Positions 17,121-26,306 are shown, counted from the stretch's first letter. The stretch: DNA of 64,000 nucleotides from an uncultured Clostridia bacterium (GCA_934167095.1 CAKPKE010000008.1:1-64000), one strand, 5' to 3'. The notes: generated by a model not told the origin, from the letters alone. Program-made: numbers and translations.

Positions 17121-17813
17121 TTATTTTTTTGCAATTACAACTCTTCTTTTATCACCTTCGCCAATACTATATGTACGAACCTTTTCACTATCTTGTAATT
17201 TAGTATGTATTATTTTTCTTTCGTAAGATGTCATTGGCTCTAATGTTACTTGTTTTCCTGTTTTAATTACAGTTTTTTCTAGCTTTACAGCTAAATCTTC
17301 TAAAGTTTTCTTTCTAGCATCTTTATAATTTGCTATATCCAAAATAACTTTTACTTTTTCTTCAATTTCCTTACTTGCAATATTTGTTAATATTACTTGC
17401 ATTGCATTTAATGCTTCTCCTCTATATCCTATTAATATAGTTGAATCATTTCCACTTATTACAACATTTATAGCATCGTTTTCCGTAGTTATTTTGTATT
17501 CAATGTTTTCAGAAATTGATTTCAAGAAATCTTTTAAGAAATTATTTACGTTTTGTTTTGCTTTTTCTAATTGATTTTCATCAACTTTTTTCTCAACAAC
17601 TTCTTTTATTTCTTTTTTTGTGTTTATTTCTTCTTTTACTGTTATTTCAACTTTTACAACATGAGGATCTAAAATACTAAAAAAACTTTTTTTCTTTTCT
17701 TCTAATATTTTTATTTCAGCTTGATTTTTTGAAACTCCTAATTTTTTTAGTCCTTTCTCAATTGCCTCTTGCGTAGTCTTTCCTTCTGATATAATACTGT
17801 TAGACATTTTCAT
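17121..17813 (-). CDS. jag: Jag/KhpB RNA-binding protein (SpoIIIJ-associated)
   Basis: The protein of about 230 residues has an N-terminal Jag domain, a central KH domain (DSTILIGYRGEALNAMQVIL) and a C-terminal R3H domain (LEPMTSYERKIIHTKLQD). It binds RNA, probably with KhpA, and is linked to cell division and envelope control. The start overlaps the yidC stop; the ATG at 17813 follows AAAGGAG, and a TTG lies one codon earlier. Confidence 0.9.
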   Translation of the reverse strand: MKMSNSIISEGKTTQEAIEKGLKKLGVSKNQAEIKILEEKKKSFFSILDPHVVKVEITVKEEINTKKEIKEVVEKKVDENQLEKAKQNVNNFLKDFLKSISENIEYKITTENDAINVVISGNDSTILIGYRGEALNAMQVILTNIASKEIEEKVKVILDIANYKDARKKTLEDLAVKLEKTVIKTGKQVTLEPMTSYERKIIHTKLQDSEKVRTYSIGEGDKRRVVIAKK

Positions 17814-18690
17814 CAATCTCCTTTTCTTTGTTAAAGAACTTATCAGTAATTACTCTTTCTAATATCATTAATAAATTACTAACAAACCAGTATAATGCAA
17901 GTCCTAATGGAGCAATAAATGCTATTGATATAGACATTATTGGAACCATATAATTCATTGACTTAGTCATTTGTTCCATTGATTCCATAGATTGTTCTTC
18001 AGGATTTTCGTTTTTATCTAAAACTTCTACAGTTTTCTTTTTTCCTTGCATGTTATTTGTTATTTTAATTGATAAAACTGATGTTATTACATATAAAATT
18101 GGTAAAATGTAGACTTTTGGATCACTAAAGTTTTGACTTGGAACTTTACTTAAATCAAGTCCTAGGAAATTCATATTTAGTGAAACTCTTTCATCTTCCG
18201 CACCATATTTATCAATTATTGCAATTTCTGTATAACTTGCTTTTTTATTTTCATTTTCTTCTTTTAATTTATTACTGTAATATTCTACAACAGTTTGCTT
18301 TGAGTCTTCTGCACTTTCATCATACGCAACCTTATTTAAGCCTTTCATATATGTAAGTGGCATACTTACTACCCAAAATACTGATAATATTATTAGTATT
18401 TGTAAAATTGAAATTAAACATCCACTAAAAGGATTCATTTTTTCTGTTTTATATAAATCAATTGTTGCTTGATTTAATCTTTCTGGATCGTTTTTATATT
18501 TAGTTTGTATTTCACGCATTTTTTCTTGCATTTTTTCATTCTTCTTCATTGATTTTTGTTGAAGAATTGTGATTGGTAACAAGATTAATCTAAGTAAAAT
18601 AGTAAATAATATAATGGCTATTCCGTAGTTATTTACCAAATTATATAAAAAATTTAAAACATATCCAAACAAACTTGATATAGCTCCCAT
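17800..18690 (-). CDS. yidC: YidC/SpoIIIJ membrane protein insertase
   Basis: The protein of about 296 residues has an N-terminal membrane helix, the hydrophilic-groove helix with FTILLRLILLP carrying the conserved Arg, a coiled-coil loop (KKNEKMQEKMREIQ) and further membrane segments. The central extracellular loop is longer than in Bacillus SpoIIIJ. I chose the ATG at 18690 because GGAGGT lies 6-8 nt upstream. It is flanked by yidD and jag as usual. Confidence 0.93.
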   Translation of the reverse strand: MGAISSLFGYVLNFLYNLVNNYGIAIILFTILLRLILLPITILQQKSMKKNEKMQEKMREIQTKYKNDPERLNQATIDLYKTEKMNPFSGCLISILQILIILSVFWVVSMPLTYMKGLNKVAYDESAEDSKQTVVEYYSNKLKEENENKKASYTEIAIIDKYGAEDERVSLNMNFLGLDLSKVPSQNFSDPKVYILPILYVITSVLSIKITNNMQGKKKTVEVLDKNENPEEQSMESMEQMTKSMNYMVPIMSISIAFIAPLGLALYWFVSNLLMILERVITDKFFNKEKEIDENV

Positions 18691-18706
18691 AAGCTGTACC
18701 TCCATT

Positions 18707-18925
18707 TCATTTTAATGGGTCATATCCTCCTTTTGAAAAAGGATTACACCTTAGGACTCTTACTATCCCCTTACACATTCCTACAAAAAAGCCATATTTT
18801 TCAACAGCTTGCTTTGTATATTCAGAACATGTTGGATAATATTTGCAGTTTACTCCATGCCTTGATATTATTGGAGATATTACTTTTTGGTATTTTTCAA
18901 TTAAAAAAATTATCAACTTCTTCAT
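18707..18925 (-). CDS. yidD: Membrane protein insertion efficiency factor YidD
   Basis: The 72-residue protein has the family core CKYYPTCSEYTKQAVEKYG and CNPFSKGGYDP, with an N-terminal amphipathic helix. It sits between rnpA and yidC in the canonical order. Confidence 0.95.
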   Translation of the reverse strand: MKKLIIFLIEKYQKVISPIISRHGVNCKYYPTCSEYTKQAVEKYGFFVGMCKGIVRVLRCNPFSKGGYDPLK

Positions 18926-18928
18926 ATA

Positions 18929-19273
18929 CTACTTATCCAATAATTTAGCTTCTTTAAAAGCATCAATTATTTCTTTTTGTATTTCATGAAAGCAATCATA
19001 ATCTATAGGAGTTTTCTTATTCCATAATATTACAATGTCATTACCATTTGCTAATTCATCTTTTACAGAATAATAGCTTTCCCTTACTAGTCTTTTTAAT
19101 CTATTTCTACCAACAGCTCCGCATAAATGTGTATTTATTGCAATTCCAATAACATTTTTCTGTTTTTTATTTGGTTTTATATATACTATGATGTGTTTTT
19201 TTACATAGTATTTTCCACTCTTTAATACATTATTAAATTCATAATTTTTTTTGAGTGTATCGATTTTTCTCAT
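18929..19273 (-). CDS. rnpA: Ribonuclease P protein component
   Basis: The 114-residue protein has the RNase P protein signature GAVGRNRLKRLVRESYY (residues ~51-67) and a basic N-terminus. It works with RnpB RNA to mature tRNA 5' ends. It lies downstream of rpmH and 3 bp before yidD. Confidence 0.95.
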   Translation of the reverse strand: MRKIDTLKKNYEFNNVLKSGKYYVKKHIIVYIKPNKKQKNVIGIAINTHLCGAVGRNRLKRLVRESYYSVKDELANGNDIVILWNKKTPIDYDCFHEIQKEIIDAFKEAKLLDK

Positions 19274-19311
19274 ATTTTACTCTTTTTCTAAAAAATATTA
19301 ATTCATGTAAT

Positions 19312-19340
19312 AAAAAAGACCACTAAATGCATTTAGCGGC
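19312..19340 (-). terminator. Hairpin between rpmH and rnpA
   Basis: On the minus strand CCGCTAAATGCATTTAGTGG is nearly self-complementary and is followed by TCTTTTTT. It may attenuate transcription so that rpmH is made in excess of rnpA. Confidence 0.6.
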
Positions 19341-19353
19341 TTCCTTCAAGTAC

Positions 19354-19488
19354 TTACGCACTAAGTTTTTTTCTGCCTTTTGCACGTCTAGCTTTTATTA
19401 CATTTTGTCCAGCTCTAGTACTCATTCTTTTCATAAAACCATGTTCTCTTTTTCTTTGTATTTTTTTAGGTTGATATGTTCTTTTCAC
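19354..19488 (-). CDS. rpmH: 50S ribosomal protein L34
   Basis: A GTG at 19488 opens a 44-residue protein reading MKRTYQPKKIQRKREHGF and ending KGRKKLSA, the invariant L34 pattern. An AGGAGG site lies 6-8 nt upstream. It is the first gene of the minus-strand origin-proximal operon, divergent from dnaA. Confidence 0.97.
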   Translation of the reverse strand: MKRTYQPKKIQRKREHGFMKRMSTRAGQNVIKARRAKGRKKLSA

Positions 19489-19626
19489 AGTTAGCACCTC
19501 CTATTTGTATATAATATACTACTTCATTATTTCTTTCATAAGTATTTGTTATTATATACCTACTTTTGCCTTTATGTCAATAGTTTTACTAAAATTTAAA
19601 AATATTTATTTTTCTTTTGTTTTATA

Positions 19627-19655
19627 TTGACTTCGGATGGGCATTTTGATATTAT
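19627..19655 (+). promoter_or_regulatory. Probable dnaA promoter
   Basis: TTGACT (19627-19632), 17-bp spacer, TATTAT (19650-19655), about 180 bp before dnaA. The DnaA boxes at 19743-19787 lie in the leader, consistent with autoregulation. Confidence 0.5.
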
Positions 19656-19742
19656 ATACAAAAATCATAAGTACGGTAAAAACTTTTATGTTTTTTTGCT
19701 TATTTATATACGGAAAAACTAATGATAACAATAGTTTGAAAG

Positions 19743-19787
19743 TTATCCACAAACTGTGGATAACTATGTGGATAACTATGTGAATAA
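19743..19787. other. oriC1: Upstream oriC sub-region: four DnaA boxes
   Basis: Boxes are TTATCCACA (19743), TGTGGATAA (19755 and 19767) and the one-mismatch TGTGAATAA (19779). The last three are spaced exactly 12 bp start to start. With the dnaA-dnaN cluster this makes a bipartite origin of the Bacillus type. Confidence 0.85.
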
Positions 19788-19833
19788 AATTTATATTCTT
19801 GTTTTTTTCTAAAGATTTGGAAGGATGTACACA

Positions 19834-21180
19834 ATGCAGAATGAAATGAACGAATTATTAACCAAAGCAAAAGAACTTTTAAAAGAAGAAGTCACAACAA
19901 TTTCATATGAAACCTGGATTAAAGGAATAGAGATTCAAAGTGTTGATAACGAAAAAATCAATTTGCTTGTTACTAATAATTTTACAAAGGATTTTTTAAT
20001 GTCTAAATATTTTAGTTTATTAACAAATACTTTTAATTATTTAACAAACAAAGAATGTGTAGTAACAATTTATTCTAGAGAAGAATTAAATGCTGCTGCA
20101 GAAAATGGAGATTCTAACGGACCAATAAAAATTGAAGCTCCTATTAATTATGCCTCTGCAAATTTAAATCCAAAATATACTTTTGCATCATTTGTAGTTG
20201 GAAATAATAATAGATTTGCTCATGCTGCTGCTTTAGCTGTCGCCGAAGCTCCTGCAGCATCTTATAATCCACTTTTTATATATGGAGGAGTTGGTCTTGG
20301 AAAAACTCACTTGATGCATGCTATAGGTAATGAAATTCTAAAAAATAACAGAAATTCTAGAATTTTATATATAACATCTGAAGCATTCACAAATGAGCTT
20401 ATTAATGCTATAAAAGATAATACTGGTGATCAATTTAGAAATAAATACAGAAGTATTGATGTCTTATTAATAGACGATATTCAATTTATAGCAGGAAAAG
20501 ATAGAGTTCAAGAAGAATTTTTCCACACATTTAATACTTTATATGAAAGTGGAAAACAAGTTATTCTATCTAGTGATAAGCCACCAAAAGATATCCCACT
20601 ATTAGAAGATAGATTAAAATCAAGATTTGAATGGGGAATAATTGCAGATATTTCTAATCCAGATTATGAAACTCGTCTTGCAATACTTAGAAAAAAGGCT
20701 CAACTAGACAACATTATTGTAGATGATGAAATTCTTTCTACAATAGCAACTAGAATAGACTCAAACATAAGAGAACTAGAAGGTGCTTTAAACAAATTAA
20801 CAGCAAAAGCATCTTTAGTAAAAACACCAATTACTATGGAAATGGCAGAAAAAGCAATTAATGATATTGTTGCAGCACAAGAAAAAGTAATTTCAGCAGA
20901 ATTCATTCAAGATGTTGTTGCAAAATATTTTAATGTTAATGCTAAAGATTTAAAAGGATCAAAAAGATCAAATGATATAACTTTTCCAAGGCAAATTGCT
21001 ATGTACATGTGTAGAAATGTAGCAAATATGTCTCTACCGCAGATAGGACGAGCTTTTGGAAAAAGAGATCATACCACAGTAATGCATGCATGTAATAAAG
21101 TTGAACAAGACATGAAAGAAAACTCAAACACAAAACTAATTGTGGAAAGTGTGAAAAACTTAATCTTAAACGACAAATAA
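19834..21180 (+). CDS. dnaA: Chromosomal replication initiator DnaA
   Basis: The 448-residue protein has an N-terminal domain I, the AAA+ domain with Walker A GGVGLGKTH and Walker B LLIDDIQF, and a C-terminal domain IV with the DnaA-box-binding signature (GRAFGKRDHTTVMHACNKV). An ATG at 19825 lies inside GGAAGGATG and cannot be used with that site. The ATG at 19834, 9 nt after GGAAGG, is the likely start. Confidence 0.97.
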   Translation: MQNEMNELLTKAKELLKEEVTTISYETWIKGIEIQSVDNEKINLLVTNNFTKDFLMSKYFSLLTNTFNYLTNKECVVTIYSREELNAAAENGDSNGPIKIEAPINYASANLNPKYTFASFVVGNNNRFAHAAALAVAEAPAASYNPLFIYGGVGLGKTHLMHAIGNEILKNNRNSRILYITSEAFTNELINAIKDNTGDQFRNKYRSIDVLLIDDIQFIAGKDRVQEEFFHTFNTLYESGKQVILSSDKPPKDIPLLEDRLKSRFEWGIIADISNPDYETRLAILRKKAQLDNIIVDDEILSTIATRIDSNIRELEGALNKLTAKASLVKTPITMEMAEKAINDIVAAQEKVISAEFIQDVVAKYFNVNAKDLKGSKRSNDITFPRQIAMYMCRNVANMSLPQIGRAFGKRDHTTVMHACNKVEQDMKENSNTKLIVESVKNLILNDK

Positions 21181-21280
21181 TTGATATTTAGCCAAAAATC
21201 GACAAAATTTGAAATAATTGTTTGTAAAAATAATGTTTTGTAGAAAGTTGCAGAACTCCTCTTACGGAAAAGCTGTAAAG

Positions 21281-21495
21281 TTTTCCACAGGGGGTATGTG
21301 GAAAACGTGTGGATAAAATGTGGAAAACTCAGTTATCCACAACCAAACATTTTTCCTGTGGATAACTTCTCGAATTTTCCACAGAGTTATCCACATCGCT
21401 TTGCTTAGGGCTGTATGGGCTTGACCTAGTTTTCCACACAATCCACAGCACCTACTACTACTACTACTAAATATATTTATATTATATAATAAAGG
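21281..21495. other. oriC2: Main oriC sub-region: DnaA-box cluster, DnaA-trio and AT-rich unwinding element
   Basis: At least ten DnaA boxes lie between dnaA and dnaN, e.g. TTATCCACA at 21333 and 21387, TGTGGATAA at 21308 and 21357, and TTTTCCACA/TGTGGAAAA variants at 21281, 21297, 21319, 21375 and 21430. The last boxes are followed by six CTA repeats (21452-21469), matching the DnaA-trio, and a run of A/T (21469-21495). This is the Bacillus-type unwinding layout, with duplex opening expected next to dnaN. Confidence 0.92.
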
Positions 21496-21509
21496 AGACG
21501 AAGACAAAA

Positions 21510-22631
21510 ATGAAACTACTTTGTGAAAAGGATAAAATCCTTAAAGCATTAAATTCCGTAACTAAAGCTGTTGCTGTTAGAACAACAATGCCTATACTAG
21601 AAGGAATTTTAATACAAACTAATGATAATGAAATAAAATTAACAACATACGACTTAGAAATAGGTATAGAATATGTCATTAATGATTGTAAAGTAGAAGA
21701 ACAAGGAGCTACTGTAGTAAATGCTATAATGTTTACTGAAATTATTAGAAGATTACCTGATACAGAAATTAGTATAACTGTAAATGATAAAAATTTACTT
21801 GTTATAGAATGTGAAGGTTCTTTATATAAACTTGCAACAATGAATCCTGATGAATTTCCTGAACTTCCAAAAATAAGTGTAGAAAATTCAATAGAAATTG
21901 AACAATCAGCATTAAAAGATATGATTAGAAAAACAATATTTGCTGTAAGTACTGAAGAAAATAGACCAATATTTACAGGATGTTTGTTTGAAATAGCAAA
22001 TAATAAATTAAATGTAGTAGCAGTTGATGGATTTAGACTTGCTTGGAAGAGCAAATTTTTACAAAACAAAGTAAATAATTTTTCAGCTGTAATACCAGGA
22101 AGAACATTAAATGAAATGAATAAAATATTAGTTGATTCTTTTGATAATGTAAAAATCGGTGTTGCTAAAAATCAAGTTTTATTTGAAATGGAAAATTGTA
22201 AAATAGTAACAAGATTATTAGATGGAGAATTCTTAAATTATTCAAGTGTTATTCCTGAAAATTGGGAAACAAGAATAAGAGTAAATAGAAATATTCTTCA
22301 AGATTGCTTTGAAAGAATTAGTTTAATTTCTGCATCAAGTATTGAAAAAGAAAAGAAATATCCTGTTAAAGTTTCAATAGATGTTGGAAAAGTAACAATT
22401 TCTTGTACAAACCAAACTGGTGATGCAAAAGAAGAAATAATGGTAAATACTGAAGGAAAAAATCTTGAAGTTGGATTTAACCCTAAATATTTCTTAGATG
22501 TTTTAAGAAACATTGATGATGAAGAAGTTTTTGTTGACTTCGGTTCAAGTATATCACCATGTATAATAAGACCTGTTGAAGAAGATGGAGATTATACATA
22601 TATGATATTACCTATAAAATTAAAAGATTAA
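21510..22631 (+). CDS. dnaN: DNA polymerase III beta sliding clamp
   Basis: The 373-residue protein shows the three-domain clamp pattern (MKLLCEKDKILKALNSV; MPILEGILI; VDGFRLAW; C-terminal YMILPIKL). AAAGGAG lies 11 nt before the ATG. It follows oriC directly. Confidence 0.97.
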   Translation: MKLLCEKDKILKALNSVTKAVAVRTTMPILEGILIQTNDNEIKLTTYDLEIGIEYVINDCKVEEQGATVVNAIMFTEIIRRLPDTEISITVNDKNLLVIECEGSLYKLATMNPDEFPELPKISVENSIEIEQSALKDMIRKTIFAVSTEENRPIFTGCLFEIANNKLNVVAVDGFRLAWKSKFLQNKVNNFSAVIPGRTLNEMNKILVDSFDNVKIGVAKNQVLFEMENCKIVTRLLDGEFLNYSSVIPENWETRIRVNRNILQDCFERISLISASSIEKEKKYPVKVSIDVGKVTISCTNQTGDAKEEIMVNTEGKNLEVGFNPKYFLDVLRNIDDEEVFVDFGSSISPCIIRPVEEDGDYTYMILPIKLKD

Positions 22632-22644
22632 AAATGGAGAAGAG

Positions 22645-22747
22645 TAATCCACAGTTTGAGCACAAAATGTGGATTATGACCGTGATAAAAAAATAATGAA
22701 AAAATTGCGGAACACTTTTCCACAATTGGGGCACAGAATGTGGATAA
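22645..22747. repeat. Two copies of a 32-bp paired DnaA-box element before recF
   Basis: Copy 1 (22645-22676) is TAATCCACA, 14 bp, TGTGGATTA. Copy 2 (22716-22747) is TTTTCCACA, 14 bp, TGTGGATAA. Both spacers end in GCACAAAA or GCACAGAA at the same position. The copies are 71 bp apart, and the second runs over the recF start codon. A third copy lies inside dnaX (53427-53458). Confidence 0.8.
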
Positions 22748-23814
22748 CTAGTTTAGAAATGCAAAATTTCAGAAATTACGAAAGTCAAAAAATAGATTTT
22801 AGTGAAAATGTTAATGTTTTTTATGGGGATAATGCTCAAGGAAAAACCAACATTATAGAGGCAATATTTATGTGCTCTATAGGAAAATCTTTTAGGACAA
22901 GCAAAGAAAAAGAAACTATAAAACATAATGAAGAATTTACAAATATAGTTTTAAACTATCAAAATAAAGATAGAGATGGAAATATAAAAGTTCAAATATC
23001 TAATAAAAAAACTATTTTTGTAAATGGTGTAAAAGTAAAAAAATTAAGTGAGTTACTGGGAAAAGTTAATATAGTGCTATTTACACCAGATGATATAAAC
23101 ATTTTAAAAAATGGACCTGACCAAAGAAGAAAATTTTTGAACATGATGATTGGACAAATTAGACCAAACTATGTTAATATATTAAATACATATACAAAAG
23201 TAATGGAACAAAGAAATAATTATCTAAAACAAATAAGAGATTTAGATGACAAAACTAAAATAAACTATGAATTACTAGATATATGGGATGAAAAATTAGC
23301 AAGTTTATCATATAAAATTTGTTTATATAGAACAGAGTTTATTAATAAAATTTCTGAAAAAATAAAAGATATTCATAAAAATATTACAGAAAATAAAGAA
23401 GAAATAAAAATTGAATATATTACCGAAAGTAGTGATGAGAAAAAATTATTAGAGCTTATAAAACAAAGAAGAAAGCTAGATATAATTAAAGGATACACTA
23501 CAAAAGGTGCTCATAGAGATGATTTTAACATTTATATTGATAATGATTTAGTAAATGTTTATGGTTCGCAAGGCCAACATAGAACTGCTGTGTTATCATT
23601 AAAAATGAGTGAATTAGAAATTATAAAAGAAGAAACTGGGGAAAGTCCAATATTGCTATTAGATGATTTTATGTCTGAACTTGATAGTAAGAGAAGAAAA
23701 AATTTATTAAGTAATATTGGGGATACTCAAGTTATAATAACTTGTACAGATGAAATGGAAAATAACTTTTTAGGAAATATATACAAAGTAAAAGAAGGAA
23801 AAGTTATAAAATAA
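22738..23814 (+). CDS. recF: DNA replication and repair protein RecF
   Basis: The 358-residue SMC-like ATPase has MQNFRNY near the N-terminus, Walker A GDNAQGKTN, an STKGAHRDD segment and the signature/Walker B region GSQGQHRTAVLSLK then LLLDDFMSELD. I chose the ATG at 22738 because it reproduces the usual M-x-I-x-S-L-x-x-x-N-F-R-N-Y start. The frame is open further upstream, but that part only translates the DnaA-box repeats. The start codon overlaps DnaA box 22739-22747, so DnaA could affect its expression. Confidence 0.95.
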   Translation: MWITSLEMQNFRNYESQKIDFSENVNVFYGDNAQGKTNIIEAIFMCSIGKSFRTSKEKETIKHNEEFTNIVLNYQNKDRDGNIKVQISNKKTIFVNGVKVKKLSELLGKVNIVLFTPDDINILKNGPDQRRKFLNMMIGQIRPNYVNILNTYTKVMEQRNNYLKQIRDLDDKTKINYELLDIWDEKLASLSYKICLYRTEFINKISEKIKDIHKNITENKEEIKIEYITESSDEKKLLELIKQRRKLDIIKGYTTKGAHRDDFNIYIDNDLVNVYGSQGQHRTAVLSLKMSELEIIKEETGESPILLLDDFMSELDSKRRKNLLSNIGDTQVIITCTDEMENNFLGNIYKVKEGKVIK

Positions 23815-23836
23815 AACGAAAGGAAGTTTAAACTTA

Positions 23837-25768
23837 ATGGAAAAATTTGAACATGAGTATAATGCAGAGCAAATCCAAGTTCTAGAAGGATTAGAAGCTG
23901 TAAGAAAAAGACCTGGTATGTATATAGGAAGTGTTTCAATTAGAGGATTACATCATTTAGTATATGAAATTGTAGATAACTGCGTTGACGAAGCATTAGC
24001 TGGTTACTGCACTCATATTCATATTATAATAGAAAAAGGAAACATAATATCAGTAGAAGATGACGGAAGAGGAATTCCTGTTGATATACATCCAAAAACA
24101 AAAATATCTGCAGCAGAAACTGTTTATACAGTTTTACATGCTGGTGGAAAATTTGGTGGAGATAGCGGATACAAGGTATCTGGAGGTCTTCACGGTGTTG
24201 GTGCATCTGTTGTAAATGCTTTATCTGAATGGTGTGAAGTATTCATTCAAAGAGATGGTGGAGTTTATGAAATGAAATTCCAAAGAGGAAAAACTACTGA
24301 AAGTCTAAAGAAAACAGGAAATTCAAAAAAGACTGGAACAAAAGTAAGATTTTTAGCAGATGACACAATTTTTGAAACTCTAGAATATGATTTTGCAACA
24401 TTAGAAGAAAGATTCAGAGAAATTGCATTCTTAAATAAAGGTCTACATATAACAATTGAAGATCAAAGAGATGATGAAAATTTAAAAAAATCAGAATTTT
24501 GTTTTGAAGGTGGATTAAGTTCTTTTGTAGAATTCTTAGATAATGGAAAAGAAAAAATTCATCCAAAGCCAATTTATGTTGAAAAAGATGGGGAAGTTCC
24601 TGTTGAAATAGCACTTCAATATACAACAGCTTATTCTGAAAATATTTATACTTTTGTTAACAATATTAATACTATTGAAGGTGGAACTCATTTAGAAGGT
24701 TTCAAAAGAGGTCTTACAAAAGTATTTAATGACTATGCAAGAAATCATAAAATATTAAAAGATAAAGATAGTAATTTATTAGGAGAAGATATTAGAGAAG
24801 GCTTAACTGCAGTAATTTCTGTAAAGGTAAAAGAACCTCAATTTGAAGGGCAAACAAAAACTAAACTTGGAAACAGTAATGTTACATTTATAGTTCAATC
24901 TATGGTAATTGATGCTTTAGCTCCATTCTTAGAGGAAAATCCTCAAATTGCAAAAGCTATACTTGATAAATGTATTAGTGCATCAAGAGCAAGAGAAGCT
25001 GCAAGAAAAGCAAGAGAACTTGTTAGAAGAAAGAACTCTTTGGAAAGTACAACTCTTCCTGGAAAGCTTGCGGATTGTAGTGAAAAGGATGCTTCACAAT
25101 GCGAAGTATATATAGTCGAGGGAGATTCTGCAGGTGGTTCTGCAAAGCAAGGAAGAGATAGAAGATATCAAGCAATTCTTCCACTTTGGGGAAAAATGTT
25201 GAATGTAGAAAAAGCTCGTGCTGATAAAATTTATGGAAATGATAAATTAAATCCAGTAATTTTAGCTGTTGGAGCTGGAATTGGACCTGATTTTGATATA
25301 AACAAAATTAGATATGGAAAAGTAATTATAATGGCCGATGCCGATGTTGATGGTGCACACATTAGAACATTACTTTTAACATTCTTCTTTAGATATATGA
25401 GACCACTTATAGAAAATGGAAATGTTTATTTAGCACAACCACCACTATATAAATTATCTAAAAAAGGAATGCAAGACATTTATTGCTATACTGATGAAGA
25501 TTTAGCAAAAGCATATAAAGAGCTAGAAGAAAAAGGTATTGCAAGAGAAAGTTTAGGACTTCAAAGATACAAAGGTCTAGGAGAAATGAACCCAGAACAA
25601 TTATGGGAAACAACAATGAATCCTCAAACTAGAATAATGGTAAAAGTAACAATGGATGATGCAATAAAAGCAGATCAAATATTTACATTATTAATGGGTG
25701 ATGAAATCGAACCAAGAAGAGAATTCATAAAAGCAAATGCAAAATATGTAACAAATTTAGATATATAA
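23837..25768 (+). CDS. gyrB: DNA gyrase subunit B
   Basis: The 643-residue protein starts EYNAEQIQVLEGLEAVRKRPGMYIG. It has the GHKL ATPase motifs (EIVDNCVDEA, DDGRGIPVD, GGLHGVGASVVNA), the Toprim motifs EGDSAGGSAKQGRDR and ADVDGAHIRTL, and the C-terminal GLGEMNPEQLWETT. AAAGGAAG precedes the ATG. In this genome it is separated from gyrA by a T4SS block. Confidence 0.98.
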   Translation: MEKFEHEYNAEQIQVLEGLEAVRKRPGMYIGSVSIRGLHHLVYEIVDNCVDEALAGYCTHIHIIIEKGNIISVEDDGRGIPVDIHPKTKISAAETVYTVLHAGGKFGGDSGYKVSGGLHGVGASVVNALSEWCEVFIQRDGGVYEMKFQRGKTTESLKKTGNSKKTGTKVRFLADDTIFETLEYDFATLEERFREIAFLNKGLHITIEDQRDDENLKKSEFCFEGGLSSFVEFLDNGKEKIHPKPIYVEKDGEVPVEIALQYTTAYSENIYTFVNNINTIEGGTHLEGFKRGLTKVFNDYARNHKILKDKDSNLLGEDIREGLTAVISVKVKEPQFEGQTKTKLGNSNVTFIVQSMVIDALAPFLEENPQIAKAILDKCISASRAREAARKARELVRRKNSLESTTLPGKLADCSEKDASQCEVYIVEGDSAGGSAKQGRDRRYQAILPLWGKMLNVEKARADKIYGNDKLNPVILAVGAGIGPDFDINKIRYGKVIIMADADVDGAHIRTLLLTFFFRYMRPLIENGNVYLAQPPLYKLSKKGMQDIYCYTDEDLAKAYKELEEKGIARESLGLQRYKGLGEMNPEQLWETTMNPQTRIMVKVTMDDAIKADQIFTLLMGDEIEPRREFIKANAKYVTNLDI

Positions 25769-25775
25769 AAGTATT

Positions 25776-25807
25776 AATAACCTGTAAGATATTTCTTACA
25801 GGTTATT
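25776..25807 (+). terminator. Hairpin after gyrB
   Basis: AATAACCTGTAAG (25776-25788) pairs perfectly with CTTACAGGTTATT (25795-25807). There is no following T run, so it may stabilise the 3' end rather than terminate efficiently. Confidence 0.55.
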
Positions 25808-26277
25808 ATCATAAAGCTGATATTAATCTTAGCTAAAACTAATATACCTATCATTGCAATCTGATATATATTACTATATAAGCAAACCGCAAGAACAAAT
25901 ATAAAAATCAGTCGCTAGAATATAAAATTACCTATAACAGCCATATTCATCCAAAACCAAGGGACTAATAACAACCACTACAAAATAAAAATATACTCAT
26001 AACATAGAACATATAATACATCCTTTGACCATATACGAAAGAAAATATAGCCTGCAAACGAACGATATGCTCATGTCGCCGGCAGTTGCAAACCTAAAAT
26101 ATTAAGCCTGCAACCATCTTTGCTCGAAATATAGTAAACTGTTTTCAACCTACGATATCTCTTTGTTTAACTAATATCAACCTTGTAGTAGTATTATGTT
26201 CAAAATTAAAAATAATATACAGAAAAATTAAAAAAATTTTTTGTCGAAATATGCACTAATTTTGTATACGAATTTGA
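25808..26277. other. 470-bp gene-poor stretch between gyrB and T4SS block B
   Basis: No intact reading frame is visible. On the minus strand around 25815-25945 a hydrophobic frame (MNMAVIGNFIF, stop, then RLIFIFVLAVCLY and IAMIGILVLAK) resembles a decayed membrane protein. Base composition is less extreme than in neighbouring intergenic DNA, and the palindromic GCCGGC occurs at 26079. This could be the scar of a lost gene at the insertion point of the T4SS block. Confidence 0.3.
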
Positions 26278-26306
26278 TTGACAAAAGGAATAAAAACAAA
26301 TAAAAT
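26278..26306 (+). promoter_or_regulatory. Promoter of T4SS block B
   Basis: TTGACA (26278-26283), 17-bp spacer, TAAAAT (26301-26306), 28 bp before the apparent ATT start of the first gene. It uses the same hexamers and spacing as the promoter at 154-182. Confidence 0.75.

Noticed and set aside
22669..22737. N-terminal extension of recF from a GTG at 22669, containing a CGG codon
   Set aside because: RecF proteins normally begin a few residues before the FRNY motif, and this segment only translates the DnaA-box repeats. The CGG in it is therefore not counted as coding.
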